Shown: positions 12,495-23,921, numbered from the stretch's first letter. The stretch is DNA of 64,000 nucleotides from Trema orientale (GCA_002914845.1 JXTC01000002.1:3940304-4004303), one strand, 5' to 3'. Program-made: numbers and translations. Notes: generated from the letters alone by a model not told the origin.

Positions 12495-12847
12495 GAGATA
12501 ACTGTAAAAAAACATCCTGAGATTTAGGTGTTCTGTAATTTAAATCCTGAAGTTTGGATTCTACAAAATAATACGCTGAGATTAAGAATTTCTAAAAATT
12601 AATACCCTGAGTTAATTTTTTGAATAATTTTAACTGATATCCTCAAAATTAAGAAGAATAATAAGAATTAATTTAGTTTTAATGGAGGATATTATTATTT
12701 TTTGGTTGCTAATATTGGTCAAAAAGTCTTTCCAGAGAAATAATTTTTATAAATTTTTAATCTCAGAATATTATTTTGCAGAGTCCAAACTTCATAGTTT
12801 AAATTACAAAAAACTCAAATTTGAGGGTATTTTTTTGCAACTCACCC
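12495..12847. mobile_element. Foldback MITE, Mutator-type, ~353 bp
   Basis: Arms of about 115 bp pair: the left arm has GTAATTTAAATCCTGAAGTT and CTGAGATTAAGAATTTCTAA, and the right arm carries their reverse complements with scattered changes. The flanking 9-mers TTTTTGTTA (12486-12494) and TTCTTGCTA (12848-12856) agree at 7/9, both differences being T/C transitions. There is no coding capacity. Confidence 0.6.
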
Positions 12848-13029
12848 TTCTTGCTATAATAATATTTATAATAATATTAATTGCTGTGTACAAATAGTGG
12901 CCTATTTTAGGAATAACAAAGGTGCTAGTAGTATTATATTCAATTTCTAAACTTTTAATGGGTTAATTTAAATTAAAGATGTATTTATATCACTTAAAGT
13001 TGCAAATATAACTCCCAAAAGAGAGTGCG

Positions 13030-14850
13030 ATATTGAGAAGGCAATTGTGCATTCACCATTTCGTGACCTTTTCTTATTTCTTTGGGAAAAAAAAAGGGAT
13101 TAATTAGTGTGTCGTCACAGCCCCACTTATAGCCACTTTTGGAATCTAATGGGACCGCAAGTAATGCTTTTGTCAACCATTTGTAGAGGTCCACATGCGT
13201 ATCACACAACCTGATCAGGTGTCGCCGCCAAGAATGGAATGGATCTCTGACAGAAAGGAGAAGGCTGAGAGAGCTATCGAGCAATTCACCATTACTGCTA
13301 TGCCACCATGCCAAAATTTTTGTGCAATTGTCTTGCCATATAGTCCACTCCTCTATTTTCATGAGCTAATTGTTATTTAGTTAAGCCATTTCTCAGAAGG
13401 ACTTTACTATGTATTTGCATTTCTTCTATGGATTTCCTTAAGTCTGTCACAAACACAAATAAATGAAGTTTACTTGGTTTAATTTATAACAAAAGAAAGG
13501 AAATAAATTACTTTTATAAGTATGGATATTGCAATTTAAGGACATGTTTGGTAGCCATTTATTTAAACAATTTTTTTGTTTTTTTAATTAAAAAAAAAGT
13601 GGAAATACTTTTCAAAAACAAGTTTGGTAAAACTACTTTGGTTTTTTGTTTTTTCAATTTGACAACAAAATTTTTAAAATTTTGAAAACAAAAATTTCTT
13701 ACTTCCAAAATTTTTTTAAACATTTTTCAGAAAAATTAGTATCAAAATTCAAACATATCTAGACTCACATCATTATTTCTCTCAACATTTTGTCTCTCAT
13801 CACTATCTCTCTTGTCATTATTTCTCTAACCTCTTGTAAAAGTAGTATTTTTCTAAATATTTTTAAAAGTGATATTATTCAAAATAAAAATTTTAAAGTG
13901 GTATTTTTCAAAATATAACTGTAAAAATGGTAAAAAAATTTCAAAAACCTCCCAAAATATATAGAAAAATATCACTTTTTACTTAAAAAAAACCATTTCT
14001 AAAATTTATTTAGATAAATACTACTTTTTCTCTCTCCTCATTTTCTCTTCCTTTTTTTTCCCTTATTACTCTCTTTTTTTTTCGTTTCTCTTTTAAAAGT
14101 AAAAAATAATAGATATCAAACATGTTTTTATTTTTTATTTTAGAAAACAAAAAGTTAAAACGTTGTCACCAACACATTTTTTGTTTTTGAAGATCAAAAA
14201 GAAAAATAAGAGAAAGTACTTTTGTATTTATGGTTAAAAAAACAAAACATAAAGTATTACCAAACGACACTTCAGTGTTAATAGTTTTTTTTCAATTACA
14301 GAAAAAGAGTAATAATTTCGTATGCGACTGTGAAGGAATTGTGCGATGAATAATCCCGTACTTTCCCAATATATAAATATATGTCGTAAGAAAATTGAGT
14401 ACTACTCTTTTTCCATTTCCTCAATGTTTGCTGATATAAAAGAAGACATGCATGTAATGATGGAACCTAGGAGTTACAAATCGTAATCAATGGCAAGGGG
14501 AAAATCTTAAAAGAGTAAGGATGGTACTAGTTCTTCTCCCTGAAATACTGAGCATGCCTTTCGTTTTTCCTCCCTGAAAAACTGAGCAATCTGGTTCAGA
14601 TAAATTATATGCATGGCTCCTGCTTACCATACAACGTGAAGCAAAAAAAAAAAAAAAAGTCCATGTGAAATGACCAGCAAGTGAAATTTTCTGGTTGCTG
14701 ACGTAAAAATCCAAAGTTGGTAGGACACTGGGACCATATCCACGTGTAATGTTTGAATAGGATAGAGAGAAGTGTCACCAGTTGAACTTTCATTATTTAC
14801 TTACTCAAGTGTTTTAGTTCTTCTCTCTTCAATTTTACTATCATCTACAT
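13030..14850. repeat. Diverged copy of the DUF2431 gene 3' flank (copy 1)
   Basis: Collinear matches to 21617-22760 include TTTGTGCAATTGTCTTG / TTTGTGCAATTATCTAG, the CTTCTCAGA block near 13390 / 21778, ATAAATGAAGTTT, TATTGCAATTT, the GAGTTACAAATCGTAATCAA block at 14471 / 22284 and GTGTCACCAGTTGAAC at 14773 / 22662. The copy is interrupted by a separate AT-rich insertion (13540-14275). Its place upstream of the gene, in the same orientation, suggests an old tandem duplication whose upstream gene copy is gone. Confidence 0.6.
13540..14275. mobile_element. AT-rich inverted-repeat insertion in the duplicated flank
   Basis: The left end GGACATGTTTGGTA and right end TACCAAACGACACTT are inverted matches of a hAT/MITE-like terminus, and the interior is foldback-prone (TTTTTGTTTTT / AAAACAAAAA). 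It is absent from the equivalent site in copy 2 (after TATTGCAATTT), which instead holds a different insert of about 85 bp. No clear target duplication was seen, so class and exact ends are uncertain. Confidence 0.4.
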
Positions 14851-15225
14851 AAGCCCACATTCTGTTGAGTTGTACATGAACCATTTGGGTTTGACATTGG
14901 GAAACTGACCTGATTAGGGGTCGTTGTACATGAACCAGGTCTTGTAAAATTTGCTTTAAGGTTAGATGATGATAGCACTTGGTTGGAAGATAATCTTGTT
15001 ATTGTAATGAATTCTTCTAAATAATAACAACTACACTTTCAAAAAAAAAAATTAAAAAATTAAAAACAAAAAAACAAAACAAAGTGAAAAATGTAAATGC
15101 AAACAACATAACAGCTATGCTAAGAGACAAGAAACTATTAATTGTTGCATCATAACTATGAGATCCTTTAGTCCTACTACACTTTAATTTTGGATTCAGA
15201 GGAAAAAGAGTGTGCTAGTATCAAC

Positions 15226-16094
15226 TGTTGGAAAATGGAAGAAATGGGTTTAGTTATTGGGCTTGTCTTGGGATTGGAAGCCCATGTATTTTGTAAAGTC
15301 TAAATTAGTGTTAAAGAACCCATTTTCATGAGCCATTTTGAAACTAAAAATTGAGTGGGACCCACATCTTATTGATGAAAGGTCTTGGTGAATTCTTGTT
15401 CTCCTCCGCTAGTACATCGATTTCGTATATTCACTTGCTCAAAATGGTGTACGGATGAATGAGAAATTGTTGCTCAAAAGTGCACCATTGAAATGGAAAA
15501 ATGAAAGGGAAAATGAGAGTCCCACATTGGNTATAGTAACAGCTATACTAAAAGCTGAAAAATATTTTGGCTTAATGGAAAAGTTTCAGGTTTTTGCTAA
15601 TAAGTCCCCCCTTGGAGACTATAAAAAGAGAGCTTCTCCACTTCATTTCTTCATCCCAAAACCGAGAGCCTTCTCTTCTCTCTAATTTTCTCTCTAGTTT
15701 TTCCTTTGCTGCCTAGAGTTCTTCAGTTTTCTAGTTATAGTTTTCTGAGTGTCTAGAAAATTTCGTAGTTAGATCTTTTAGAGTGTTAGAGTTCATATAA
15801 CAATCCAGTTTGTAGAGTGGAAGTGTTGGTGCTTCACTTGCTACTCTTGTCGTTGTATCCTGGGAAAATGTCGCTTGCAAAATCCTCAAGCATTCTGGTG
15901 GAGGGAGCGAATCAGTTTTAAGGATACTATGTGGTACACAGGCCTCGACCGTTAACAAACTTTTATTTTGCAGGAATACTTGTTTAGAAGTACTGCCGAA
16001 ATTCTGCTAAAAGTTGGAGCATAATAATTTTGGTAACATTATTTATTGGAAAAACGTTTATAACCTTATATATTGCATGTAATTATTTCTTACA
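15226..16094 (+). mobile_element. Solo LTR, 869 bp, perfect 5 bp TSD
   Basis: It starts TGTTGGAAAATGG and ends TTCTTACA, giving TGT...ACA termini, with TCAAC directly on both sides (15221-15225 and 16095-16099). A TATA-like ACTATAAAAAGAG lies at about 15620, followed by a C/T-rich leader, as in an LTR U3-R junction. There is no internal domain, so unequal LTR recombination has removed the body. Copia is likely from the terminus. One N is at 15531. Confidence 0.75.
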
Positions 16095-16273
16095 TCAACA
16101 ATTTTTTTCATTCTCTGCCTGCTACAGTGTTGTTTGTGATTACTTCTACATGTCATAAAAAGCTTGATTGAGCACTCTATCAAGACGTACGTACGCGATT
16201 CTTTCCCAATATGCGTGGCCTTTGATCACCAAAACAATTCACCGAGCCCCGTCGATATCCACAAAGTGGCACT

Positions 16274-17222
16274 CAGTGGCGGAGCCACGTTAAGGCAAGG
16301 GGGGCATATGCCCCCCCTGGATTTTTGATTTTTTTTTTTTACATTATATATATTTATATTTTTGTATATACATTTACCATACATTTTTTTTCATTAAATT
16401 TAAACTTTTTACATTTAATCCTTTCAAAATTAGATTAATTATTTCTCTAATTCTTAAATATCATCAATCTAATTTAATTTTAAATTTCTTATAGTTTATC
16501 TTTAACTCTTTTACCTTTATATTTTTTTCCCTTAACTTTTATTAACAACTTATTTTTTCCTTAAAATTTATTTGGTTTAAATAACTAGCAACTGTTATAT
16601 CTTATTAGGCAATATATAAAATTAGAAAGAAAAATTTTATATTAGATATATGTGATATTTGTGTGTGTATTTATACACATTTTTTTTGGAAGATTGGTCT
16701 CTTTCAATGTTTAATAATTGTTTTTTTTAAAAAAAGTTTTTCAATTCACTCACATATTTTCATTTTAAAAAAATAAAATTCACCCACATATTTAGTTATG
16801 ACATTTTATTTGTAATACAAATGTATTATGTAAATGGATACATGTTTATAAATTTTATATCATTTTTGTTTTCTTCTCCTAGTTTGTAAATTTTATAAAA
16901 TAAGTGAGTTTTCAATATCTAATTTAGAAGGTATTTTAAATAAAAATTGCACTCATTATTTTATAAATGAGAAAACAGTGATACTAAAATAAATGAGAAA
17001 ACAGTGATACTATAATATCAAATAGAGTAAAAATTACATTTACATAGCTTATTACAATTACAAAGTTTAGAAGACTAATTTTAGATTATAATCTAAATGT
17101 TTAAGATTAAACTTAGAAAAATATGTAAGCAAATTAACTTTTATTGAATTTTTATTTAAGCTAGTTTAAAATTTTGATCTCTATGTTTGTCCCCCTGAAA
17201 TATTTTTCTGGCTCCGCTACTA
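16274..17222. mobile_element. hAT-like non-autonomous element, ~949 bp
   Basis: Ends are CAGTGGCGGAGCCA on the left and, inverted, TAGTAGCGGAGCCAG on the right, followed inside by GGGGGCATATGCCCCCC and its weaker partner TGTCCCCCTGAAA. The 8 bp flanks GTGGCACT (16266-16273) and ATGGCATT (17223-17230) agree at 6/8 with two transitions. An 8 bp duplication and CAGTGGCGG-type ends fit hAT. The interior is AT-rich with no ORF, and it contains a 24 bp direct duplication near 16965-17010 (GAGAAAACAGTGATACTA). Confidence 0.7.
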
Positions 17223-17230
17223 ATGGCATT

Positions 17231-17636
17231 AGTACTGTAAAAAAATAAAATAAAATAAAATAAAACCCCAATGTCCCCCACGCCTGATAGTACTCCATAT
17301 TAAAATAAGCGCCACCTTTTGCTACAAATTTCCATATATGATATGGTATTACACGTTTGCATTTTATTAAAAAAAATATATATATTACATATTATAGCGG
17401 GTCAGGGTTCAAATTTTGGTAGTGTGTGTCATTTTTCTTTAATTTGTAGTAAATGATGGTCATTAGTTAAGTCCCACTTTTTAAAAAAAAATTATATATT
17501 ACACATTATAGCAGCCGTAGTACCATACTATAGCTGTCACTCACTCCTTCCCAGTAGAAAAACCAAAAGTCTATGGAATTTTTATGTTTATGTTTTGGTC
17601 TCTGAGAACCTCATAAAGTTAAAAGCTTTAGCATCA
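17231..17636. promoter_or_regulatory. Upstream region of the DUF2431 gene
   Basis: This is the 400 bp between the hAT-like element and the ATG. It holds AT-rich runs, (AAAAT)n near 17240 and two similar TATATTACA(T/C)ATTATAGC stretches at about 17378 and 17493. No clear single TATA box could be chosen. The promoter is therefore bordered at once by a transposon. Confidence 0.35.
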
Positions 17637-20600
17637 ATGGCGATGATGGGTTTTGAGGAAGAAGAAGGAGAGAAGTGGGTGAAGCACTATTCATCAAATC
17701 ACCAAATACTGGTGGTGGGTGATGGCGATTTCTCATTTTCACTGAGTTTGGCTCGCTCTTTTGGCTCTGCCTCTAATATCCTCCCTACTTCGCTTGACCC
17801 ATTTGGTATGTTACGTATGTACAACACTTTTTCTCTTCCTTATGCCTTTGTGGGTTTTTGCATGTGGCTCTGTTTGTGATCAGTAAGTGTTCATATAAGT
17901 TTTTCTTGGTCCTCTGTATTAGGGCATTGTTCACACATTTATGGCCACAACCATCTGTTTCTTCTTTGTGTTCATATTGGCTTGAAGAACAAGGAAAGAA
18001 AGGGTTTTTGAATTTGAATAATTCCTTTTTAATGCAATTTGTCATTTCGTATCAGCTTTTGACTAGTAGACAATAGACATTTACTCCTACCCCTTTAATA
18101 TGGTTTGATTCTATTCTTAGAAACTTTGACTTCCTGGTCAAGAATATGAATAAAAATTCTAGAGGAGTTCATTTTAACCCCCCCAAAAAAAATGAAAACT
18201 ATTTTCCTCTCTCTCTTTTTTGGCCCTTTAAACTATATTGTAACAATGTCGTTTTATCATTTGGAGCATGGATTAAGAAACTTTTAATCTTTGTTAGCTT
18301 GTTTGGAAAACCGGGGACAGATTTTAAATTATTTTATTCTTGGAAAAATTCCTGAACTTTTTCTGTTACAATCAACTCCATTTTGTAGGTTCAGAGTCAT
18401 TTTAAAATATACATATACAAGTGTATTACATAAATTTGTATGTTTATTATGTGTAATTGTGTATGACATAATTAGTGCTTATTTCTCTTCCCGAGTTTTG
18501 AGTGTTTTTTCAGTAAATTCTCTTTGAAGTATGAATTGGAAGCATGTTACTGGGGAAAGAAATGCATGTATAAAGATTGTAATAATATTTTGTATATGCA
18601 TTTTCTTTCTCATCTTATGAATACAAGTTAAGAGTTCAAACAAGAATGTTTGGCTTTGTTCGAGTTTATTATGTTAATTGGTTATCTCTTCTTTGGAATT
18701 GAACATGAATGTTTGACTTTGTTCGAGTTTATTATGTTAATTGGTTATCTCTTCTTTGGAAATAGATGGTTCAACCTGTTAAATTTTCTTTTGTCTTTAT
18801 ATCTTATTGGGATAACCTTGTATTTTGACACTTTATTCGAATTATACTTTGTATTTTAGTTATTATCAATATTGACCTTTATATTTGAAAATCGTTACAA
18901 ATTTATACCTGATACCAATTTAGAGCAGCTAATTTACCTAGATGCTGTTTAAAAAATTGAAAATAGACCATATAAAAACTTATCCGAAAATAAGTTTATT
19001 AATTTATCTTGGTAAATTAATTGCTCTAAATTGGTTTCAGTGTATAAATTTGTAACAAATATCAAATCTAAAAATCAATGTTAATAATGACCAAAACACA
19101 AGGTACAAACTGAACAAAGTGTCAAAATACAATGTAAAAAAATGATGGCCCCGTTTGGTTCGCCTATTTGAATGTGTGTATTTGAATGGAAATTGTGGAA
19201 TGGGTTATAATTGGAATGGAAGACATTTGAATGGAAAAAATAGTGGAATGGGTTATAATTAGAATGTGAGTATTGGAATGGACCATTCAAAAACACCTAT
19301 TTCCCTCCATTCTCATCCAAGACACAAAAATCCATTCAAATAGTTGATGTGACTGATGAACCATTTGAATAGAAAAACTAAATTGTTGAAACAAACACTC
19401 ATTCCAAAAGACCATTTGAATGGAAAATTTAGAATTGTTGAAACAAACACCCATTCAAATGGATTTTTCATTCCAATGGAATGGAATGGGCGAAACAAAC
19501 GGCCCCGATATTATCCCTATCTTAATCATTTTCTTTTTTTCTGCTTCCCCCCNATTTCTTTTTCTTTTCTTCTTTGAGTAGATGTTGTCACCAAGAAGTA
19601 CAAGAAAGCAAAATCAAATTTGGAAAATTTAAGAAAGCTGGGAACAACACCTTTACATGATGTGAATGCAACTCTGATGAAGATTTATTCTGTATTCAGT
19701 ATGCGAAAATTCGATCGAATTATTTTTAACTTCCCTCATGCAGGTTTTTGTGGGAAGGAAGATGACATCCGTGTAATTCAGTAAGTTGTTTGATTAAAAT
19801 TTCTTATGTGGCGTAGTCGATCTTAACTTTGTTAATTATGCTGGTGATAGTTTCTGTTATAAAGTGCAATGGCTTGTTTCCAATTCTTTAAGCCATTTGC
19901 TTTTATTCAACAGTCATTGCATGCATTTGTTGTACCAGATGATTAAACTACTATAAGTTATCAATACAAATCTGTATTATGCTTGCACAGGGGAAGTAGT
20001 CGACTTGCGTTTAAACTTGAATGTCAATATGTGATGGATTTCCTGTACTGGTGTATTTATCGTATCATCTTATTCATGTTTAATGGCAACAATGAAAACT
20101 TCTGTTGTATTTATTTCCCTATTTGTGCAATGGCAATGACAGCAAGCATAGGAGTCTTGTTCATGGATTCTTTTGGAATGCAAGGAGTATGCTTCGACCA
20201 GATGGTGAAATTCATGTAAATCACAAAACCACACCCCCATTTTGCCTATGGAACATAGAGGAACTGGCAACCTGGAACTCTTTGGTCCTGATCAAGTGTG
20301 TGGATTTTAACATCAGAGACTACCCAGGTTATAACAATAAAAGAGGAGATGGTGCCAGATGTGATCAACCTTTCCCTTTAGGTAAGTGCAGTACCTTTAA
20401 ATTTCGACTCTCTAACTCATCCAACAATATTCGTGGAGCAACTTCACGTTTTGGTCCAATGCTTAGAAGATTCAAAAAGTTGCCGGTACAGAATCCATCT
20501 ACTTCTCTTGAATTTGGTACGACTCAAATGGCCCCTGTTACAATGTTTACTCACAACTCTAACCAACCACTTCAGAAATTAACTCATCCTCCCGGTCATA

Positions 20601-21337
20601 ATAGAGAATCAAATCTTGATTTTGATTGTGTGGTATTTCCACTAGAAACAAGTGTCAGTAGGAGGGAGGTTTATCTAGAGACTTTCCCCCAGCAGTTTGG
20701 ATATAAGGAAGAAATTCTAGGAAGAACTCATCATGGTATGGTCTCTCCTGCTAATGAAATTAGACCTGGAAGACCATGGAACCATGACATGCGTATTTTG
20801 CCTGAATCCAGTCGAAGAACTTGTTATGATGTGGGCTCTCCTGTCAATGACATGAGATTTAGTTTCAACAGAGAAACAACTAACATGCTTCCTGGAAGAA
20901 CCTCAAACCATGACTCGCAGATGTTGCCTCAATCCGGTCCAAGATCTTATTATGAGGTGAGGCCCCCTGCCATCAATGAATTGAGATATGGTTTCAACAG
21001 AGACATGACAACTAGACAAACCTTGAACCATGACATGCATATGTTGCATGAATTTGATCAAAGAACTTGTAATGAAGAAGGATTTTCTGTAAATGAATTA
21101 AGATACAGGACGGCAATGTATCCTGGAAGAACCTTGGACCATGAAAAGCATATGTTGCTTGAATTCGATCAAAGAACTCGTCTTGACGCGAGCTTCCCTG
21201 TCAATGAACTGAGATTCGATATCAACAGAGACAGTTCGGCAATGCTTCCTGGAAGAATCTTGTACCACGACATGCATAAGTTGCCTGGACGTGATCGTAG
21301 TGAGATTCAAAGGTTAGTACGGGAATATGGGAACTGA
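17637..21337 (+). CDS. DUF2431 / BMT5-like methyltransferase-fold protein, 3 exons, 520 aa
   Basis: Exons 17637-17805, 19582-19780 and 20143-21337 join in phase (169+199+1195 = 521 codons with stop). The start is the ATG giving MAMMGFEEEEGEKWVKHY. Residues 24-40 read ILVVGDGDFSFSLSLA, the Rossmann-like signature of the DUF2431 family. FDRIIFNFPHAGF in exon 2 and HVNHKTTPPFCLWNIEELA in exon 3 are further family motifs. Yeast BMT5 methylates 25S rRNA at a uridine N3; plant members are often annotated as ferredoxin-fold anticodon-binding proteins, and their activity here is inferred. The domain spans about residues 20-185. The rest of exon 3 is an unusual tail with 35-45 residue repeats (about 320-505). 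Intron 1 (1.78 kb) carries nested MITEs and a 63 bp tandem duplication. Confidence 0.85.
18644..18769. repeat. 63 bp tandem duplication in intron 1
   Basis: GAATGTTTGGCTTTGTTCGA (18644) recurs as GAATGTTTGACTTTGTTCGA (18707), with the rest of the 63 bp unit nearly identical, through TTGGTTATCTCTTCTTTGGA. The high identity marks it as recent compared with the surrounding transposon relics. Confidence 0.8.
18809..19517. mobile_element. Mutator-type MITE, split by a nested MITE
   Basis: This is the same family as the intact copy at 25526-25885: GGGATAA termini, TGTATTTTGACACTTT and TTAGAGCAG(C/T)TAATTTAC in one arm and their complements in the other. Flanks TATCTTATT (18800-18808) and TATCTTAAT (19518-19526) agree at 8/9. 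The right arm is interrupted at 19147-19506 by another element. The left terminus lacks about 17 bp present in the sister copy. Confidence 0.75.
19147..19506. mobile_element. PIF/Harbinger (Tourist)-like MITE, 360 bp, nested
   Basis: Left end GGCCCCGTTTGGTTCGCC; the reverse complement of the right end is GGGGCCGTTTGTTTCGCC (15/18). It is flanked on both sides by GAT (19144-19146 and 19507-19509), a 3 bp duplication as for PIF/Harbinger, although TWA is the usual target. The interior is built from inverted CATTTGAATGGAA-like units. It sits inside the right arm of an older MITE. Confidence 0.75.
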
Positions 21338-21616
21338 AGAAGGAAAGAAACCTTAAGGGTCTTAAAACGTTTTGTATGTATCATTGTTAAATACCATGAT
21401 GTTTTATGACTCTTTTTCTATGAGGTTGTTTTGTGAATGCATGGTGAATGGTACAGGATTTATGAATTATGGTTGGTAGGAGCTTACTTATTTTGTCAGT
21501 GAGAGGTGCATGGTTGACTTCTTCTATCTAGATTAGAAGCTTTGTAATGCCCTGATGGTAGATTGTCAGAAGCTAAAATATACGAATTTGGCAATTTAGA
21601 AAAGAAAGTTTGATTT
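21338..21616 (+). other. 3' untranslated/downstream stretch of the DUF2431 gene
   Basis: AT-rich sequence after the TGA with no frame of note. The end of this stretch begins to resemble copy 1 upstream of the gene (TTGAGAAGG at 21617 and 13033), so the duplicated block probably starts within the 3' UTR. Confidence 0.4.
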
Positions 21617-22760
21617 TGAGAAGGTAACTGTGAATTTATCAATTGACCCTCTGCTTATATACACGGACTTGTTTGAAACCAAAAATCTTTGTGCAATTAT
21701 CTAGCTATTTACTACAACTCTCTTTCTCCTTTCTTTTCTTTTTTTTTTTAATGGACTTATTTATTTGGTTTGGCCACTTCTCAGAGAAATCTTTCTTTGG
21801 AATTTTTTCTGTGGTTTTCCTTAAATCTTTCTTGCACACTTATAAATGAAGTTTGGCTTTTATTCCAAATATATAAAAATAAAAATAAAAAATAAAATAA
21901 AAAACAAACTTCTATGAAGTAAGGGTATTGCAATTTGAGGGCCGCTTTGGTAGCAGTCGTGTCAATCTCAACTCTCCATTCAGACGCAATTTTGTTGTTA
22001 GCAACTCTCTCGCAATTTAAGTGTTACAATATTTCGATTTAGGCAAAATAGAAAGTATAATAATTTGTATGCAATTGTGAATGAATAATAGTGCCAGGGT
22101 AAAGTGTAATAATTTGTATGCGATTGTGAATGAATAATAGTGCCATGGTAAATATGTCCGCCTGCTCAATCCACCCAAAAAGAAGAAAGAAAAAAATGCA
22201 TCCTTTGTGAAGGAAATGTAACTCTTTTTATCTTTTTCCTCAAAGTTATCTGTATAAAGTAGGATGCATACTATTGATGGAACCAAAAAGAGTTACAAAT
22301 CGTAATCAAATGGCAAGGAGAAAATCTTAAAATGAATAAGAAAGAAAAATATTAAAATGAGTACAATATGCGAAAATTAAAGGGCTGACAATGAGCAAAA
22401 TTTTCCCTTTCCCAATTTGGGCATACTTTTATTTTTCCTCCCTAATCTGAAAAACTGTGCAAACTAGTTCTCGAATTTTTTGTATGGCTCAGGTCAGGAC
22501 TCAGGATTACCATACGAGACAAGTACGTAAGGCAATAATGTCCAAGTGAATTGATTACTGAAATCCCCAATTTTATGGCTGCCGACCCAAAAATCCGGAG
22601 TTGGTAGGACCATGGTCTTTTACTGTTTTACATATGTAAAGCTCAGATAGGATTAAGAGAAGTGTCACCAGTTGAACATTCATCATTTACTCTCCCAAGT
22701 TTCTTTTTTGTTTTTTTTTTCGTCTCTCTTCAAATTTACTATCATCTATATTATTCACCA
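21617..22760. repeat. DUF2431 gene 3' flank (copy 2 of the duplicated block)
   Basis: This block is collinear with 13030-14850 (see the matching blocks listed there). It contains a small insert of about 85 bp starting GAGGGCCGCTTTGGTAGC at about 21937, flanked by TTGCAATTT and TCGCAATTT (8/9), and a 47 bp internal duplication at 22053-22142 (AATAATTTGTATGC...GTGAATGAATAATAGTG). There are no genes. Confidence 0.6.
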
Positions 22761-22852
22761 ATGTTTTTAACATTTCCCTTCAAAAAGAAATTGCACCTTA
22801 TTTCCCTTATCTCATATTTGGTACACTATATTGTATTACTTCTAATCATTAA

Positions 22853-23364
22853 TGTTGTGTGGTTTTTTGACCACCACAAATAGTTGACCTGCCTAATCCC
22901 AAAAAAGGCAACTAGCTAATTGAAGAGGAAATAATTACCCATTATTGTGTAGTCACCCAATCTCAATATTATATTGTATTTTATTATGTAGTTTCCGATT
23001 CACAAAACTGGGAAACCTGAAGCCACCCTCACCTATATAAAGGGGGCTCAGTCTCATAATTTATCATCTCACAATATCACACAATATCTGATAGTCATCT
23101 GACAATCACTTCACTATACACATTCTTCACAAAACACTTCATTACGTTCTGTAATTCTCTCTTTGCTCTCACTTGGAGGCTTAGAGAAACTCTTGTAATT
23201 CTCTAGAAAATAGTGAAGAACAGTGGACGTAGGCTCATCTTTTTTGGGGCTGAACCACTATAAAATTTGTGTTTCCTTATTTACTTTGCTTTATTAATCA
23301 TTTTCACACACAAGCCACATCTCGCAATTTTCTATATTCATTGTTGACAAAACCTCCGTCAACA
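22853..23364 (+). mobile_element. Solo LTR, 512 bp, perfect 5 bp TSD
   Basis: Termini are TGTTGTGTGG and CCGTCAACA, with ATTAA exactly on both sides (22848-22852 and 23365-23369). A TATA box TATATAAA lies at about 23034. Downstream, the AGTGGACGTAGGC ... GAACCACTATAAA pattern is typical of the R/U5 part of plant LTRs. No internal domain remains. It belongs to a different family from the LTR at 15226. Confidence 0.8.
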
Positions 23365-23369
23365 ATTAA

Positions 23370-23740
23370 GATGTTTAATTTTTGGTTTGTGCAAAATTAT
23401 ATTTCTATATTAAGAAGTTCCAAAAATTTGTATCTTGTGATCATAAAATAACCAATTTTTTCTTTAATTAGTTAATAAATTAGAATTGAGATTAACATAT
23501 CATTGTTGTAAAATACTTAAATTCAATTGAAAATGCCCTAAAATAATAGAATCAATAATCAAATTTAGCTCAAGGATATAAATATTTGAAAACTGTTAAT
23601 ATGAAGGTATAACTTTGCGCAAGAGAAAAAATATTACAAAAAGGCCATAGTTCACTTTTTTGTTTTTCTTTTTTTGTTCCTTTTTTTCTTTTTTCTTTTT
23701 TTTTTTTTTTTGCAGTTATCCCTTTATATTTTATTAATAT
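23370..23740. other. AT-rich intergenic stretch
   Basis: No gene or clear element is seen. There is a long T-rich run at 23658-23712 with TTTTTGTTTTTC-type repeats. Confidence 0.4.
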
Positions 23741-23750
23741 ACTATGTTAA

Positions 23751-23921
23751 GGGATGACTACGGTAGGGGCGTCCCTACGTAGGGTCATGCTTTAATTATC
23801 GTTGGATGGGAATCTATGGGGAATAACGGAAATCTGTGGAGAATCTATTTATATACAAATTCCCATCCAACGGTGAATAGACAGGACCCTACGTAGGGGC
23901 GCCCTTAATGTAGACGCGCCC
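23751..23921. mobile_element. 171 bp Mutator-type MITE, copy A
   Basis: Arms of about 65 bp pair, with GGTAGGGGCGTCCCTACGTA near the left end and TACGTAGGGGCGCCC near the right, plus CGTTGGATGGGAAT and its complement nearer the centre. TACGTA is itself palindromic, so the ends are GC-rich mini-hairpins. Flanks ACTATGTTAA (23741-23750) and ACTCTGTTAA (23922-23931) agree at 9/10. Confidence 0.8.

Noticed and set aside
12994..13362. 122-codon minus-strand frame with WLTKALLAVPLDSKSGYKWG
   Set aside because: It looks gene-like in parts, but its start lies in the non-coding duplicated 3' flank and no family is recognised.
17595..17636. Upstream extension of the DUF2431 protein starting at TTG (MVSENLIKLKALAS)
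   Set aside because: It needs a TTG start; the first ATG (17637) gives the expected N-terminus length and context.
20105..20142. In-frame extension of DUF2431 exon 3 (MYLFPYLCNGNDS)
   Set aside because: This is intron sequence read through. The CAG at 20140-20142 is the acceptor that restores family sequence and phase.
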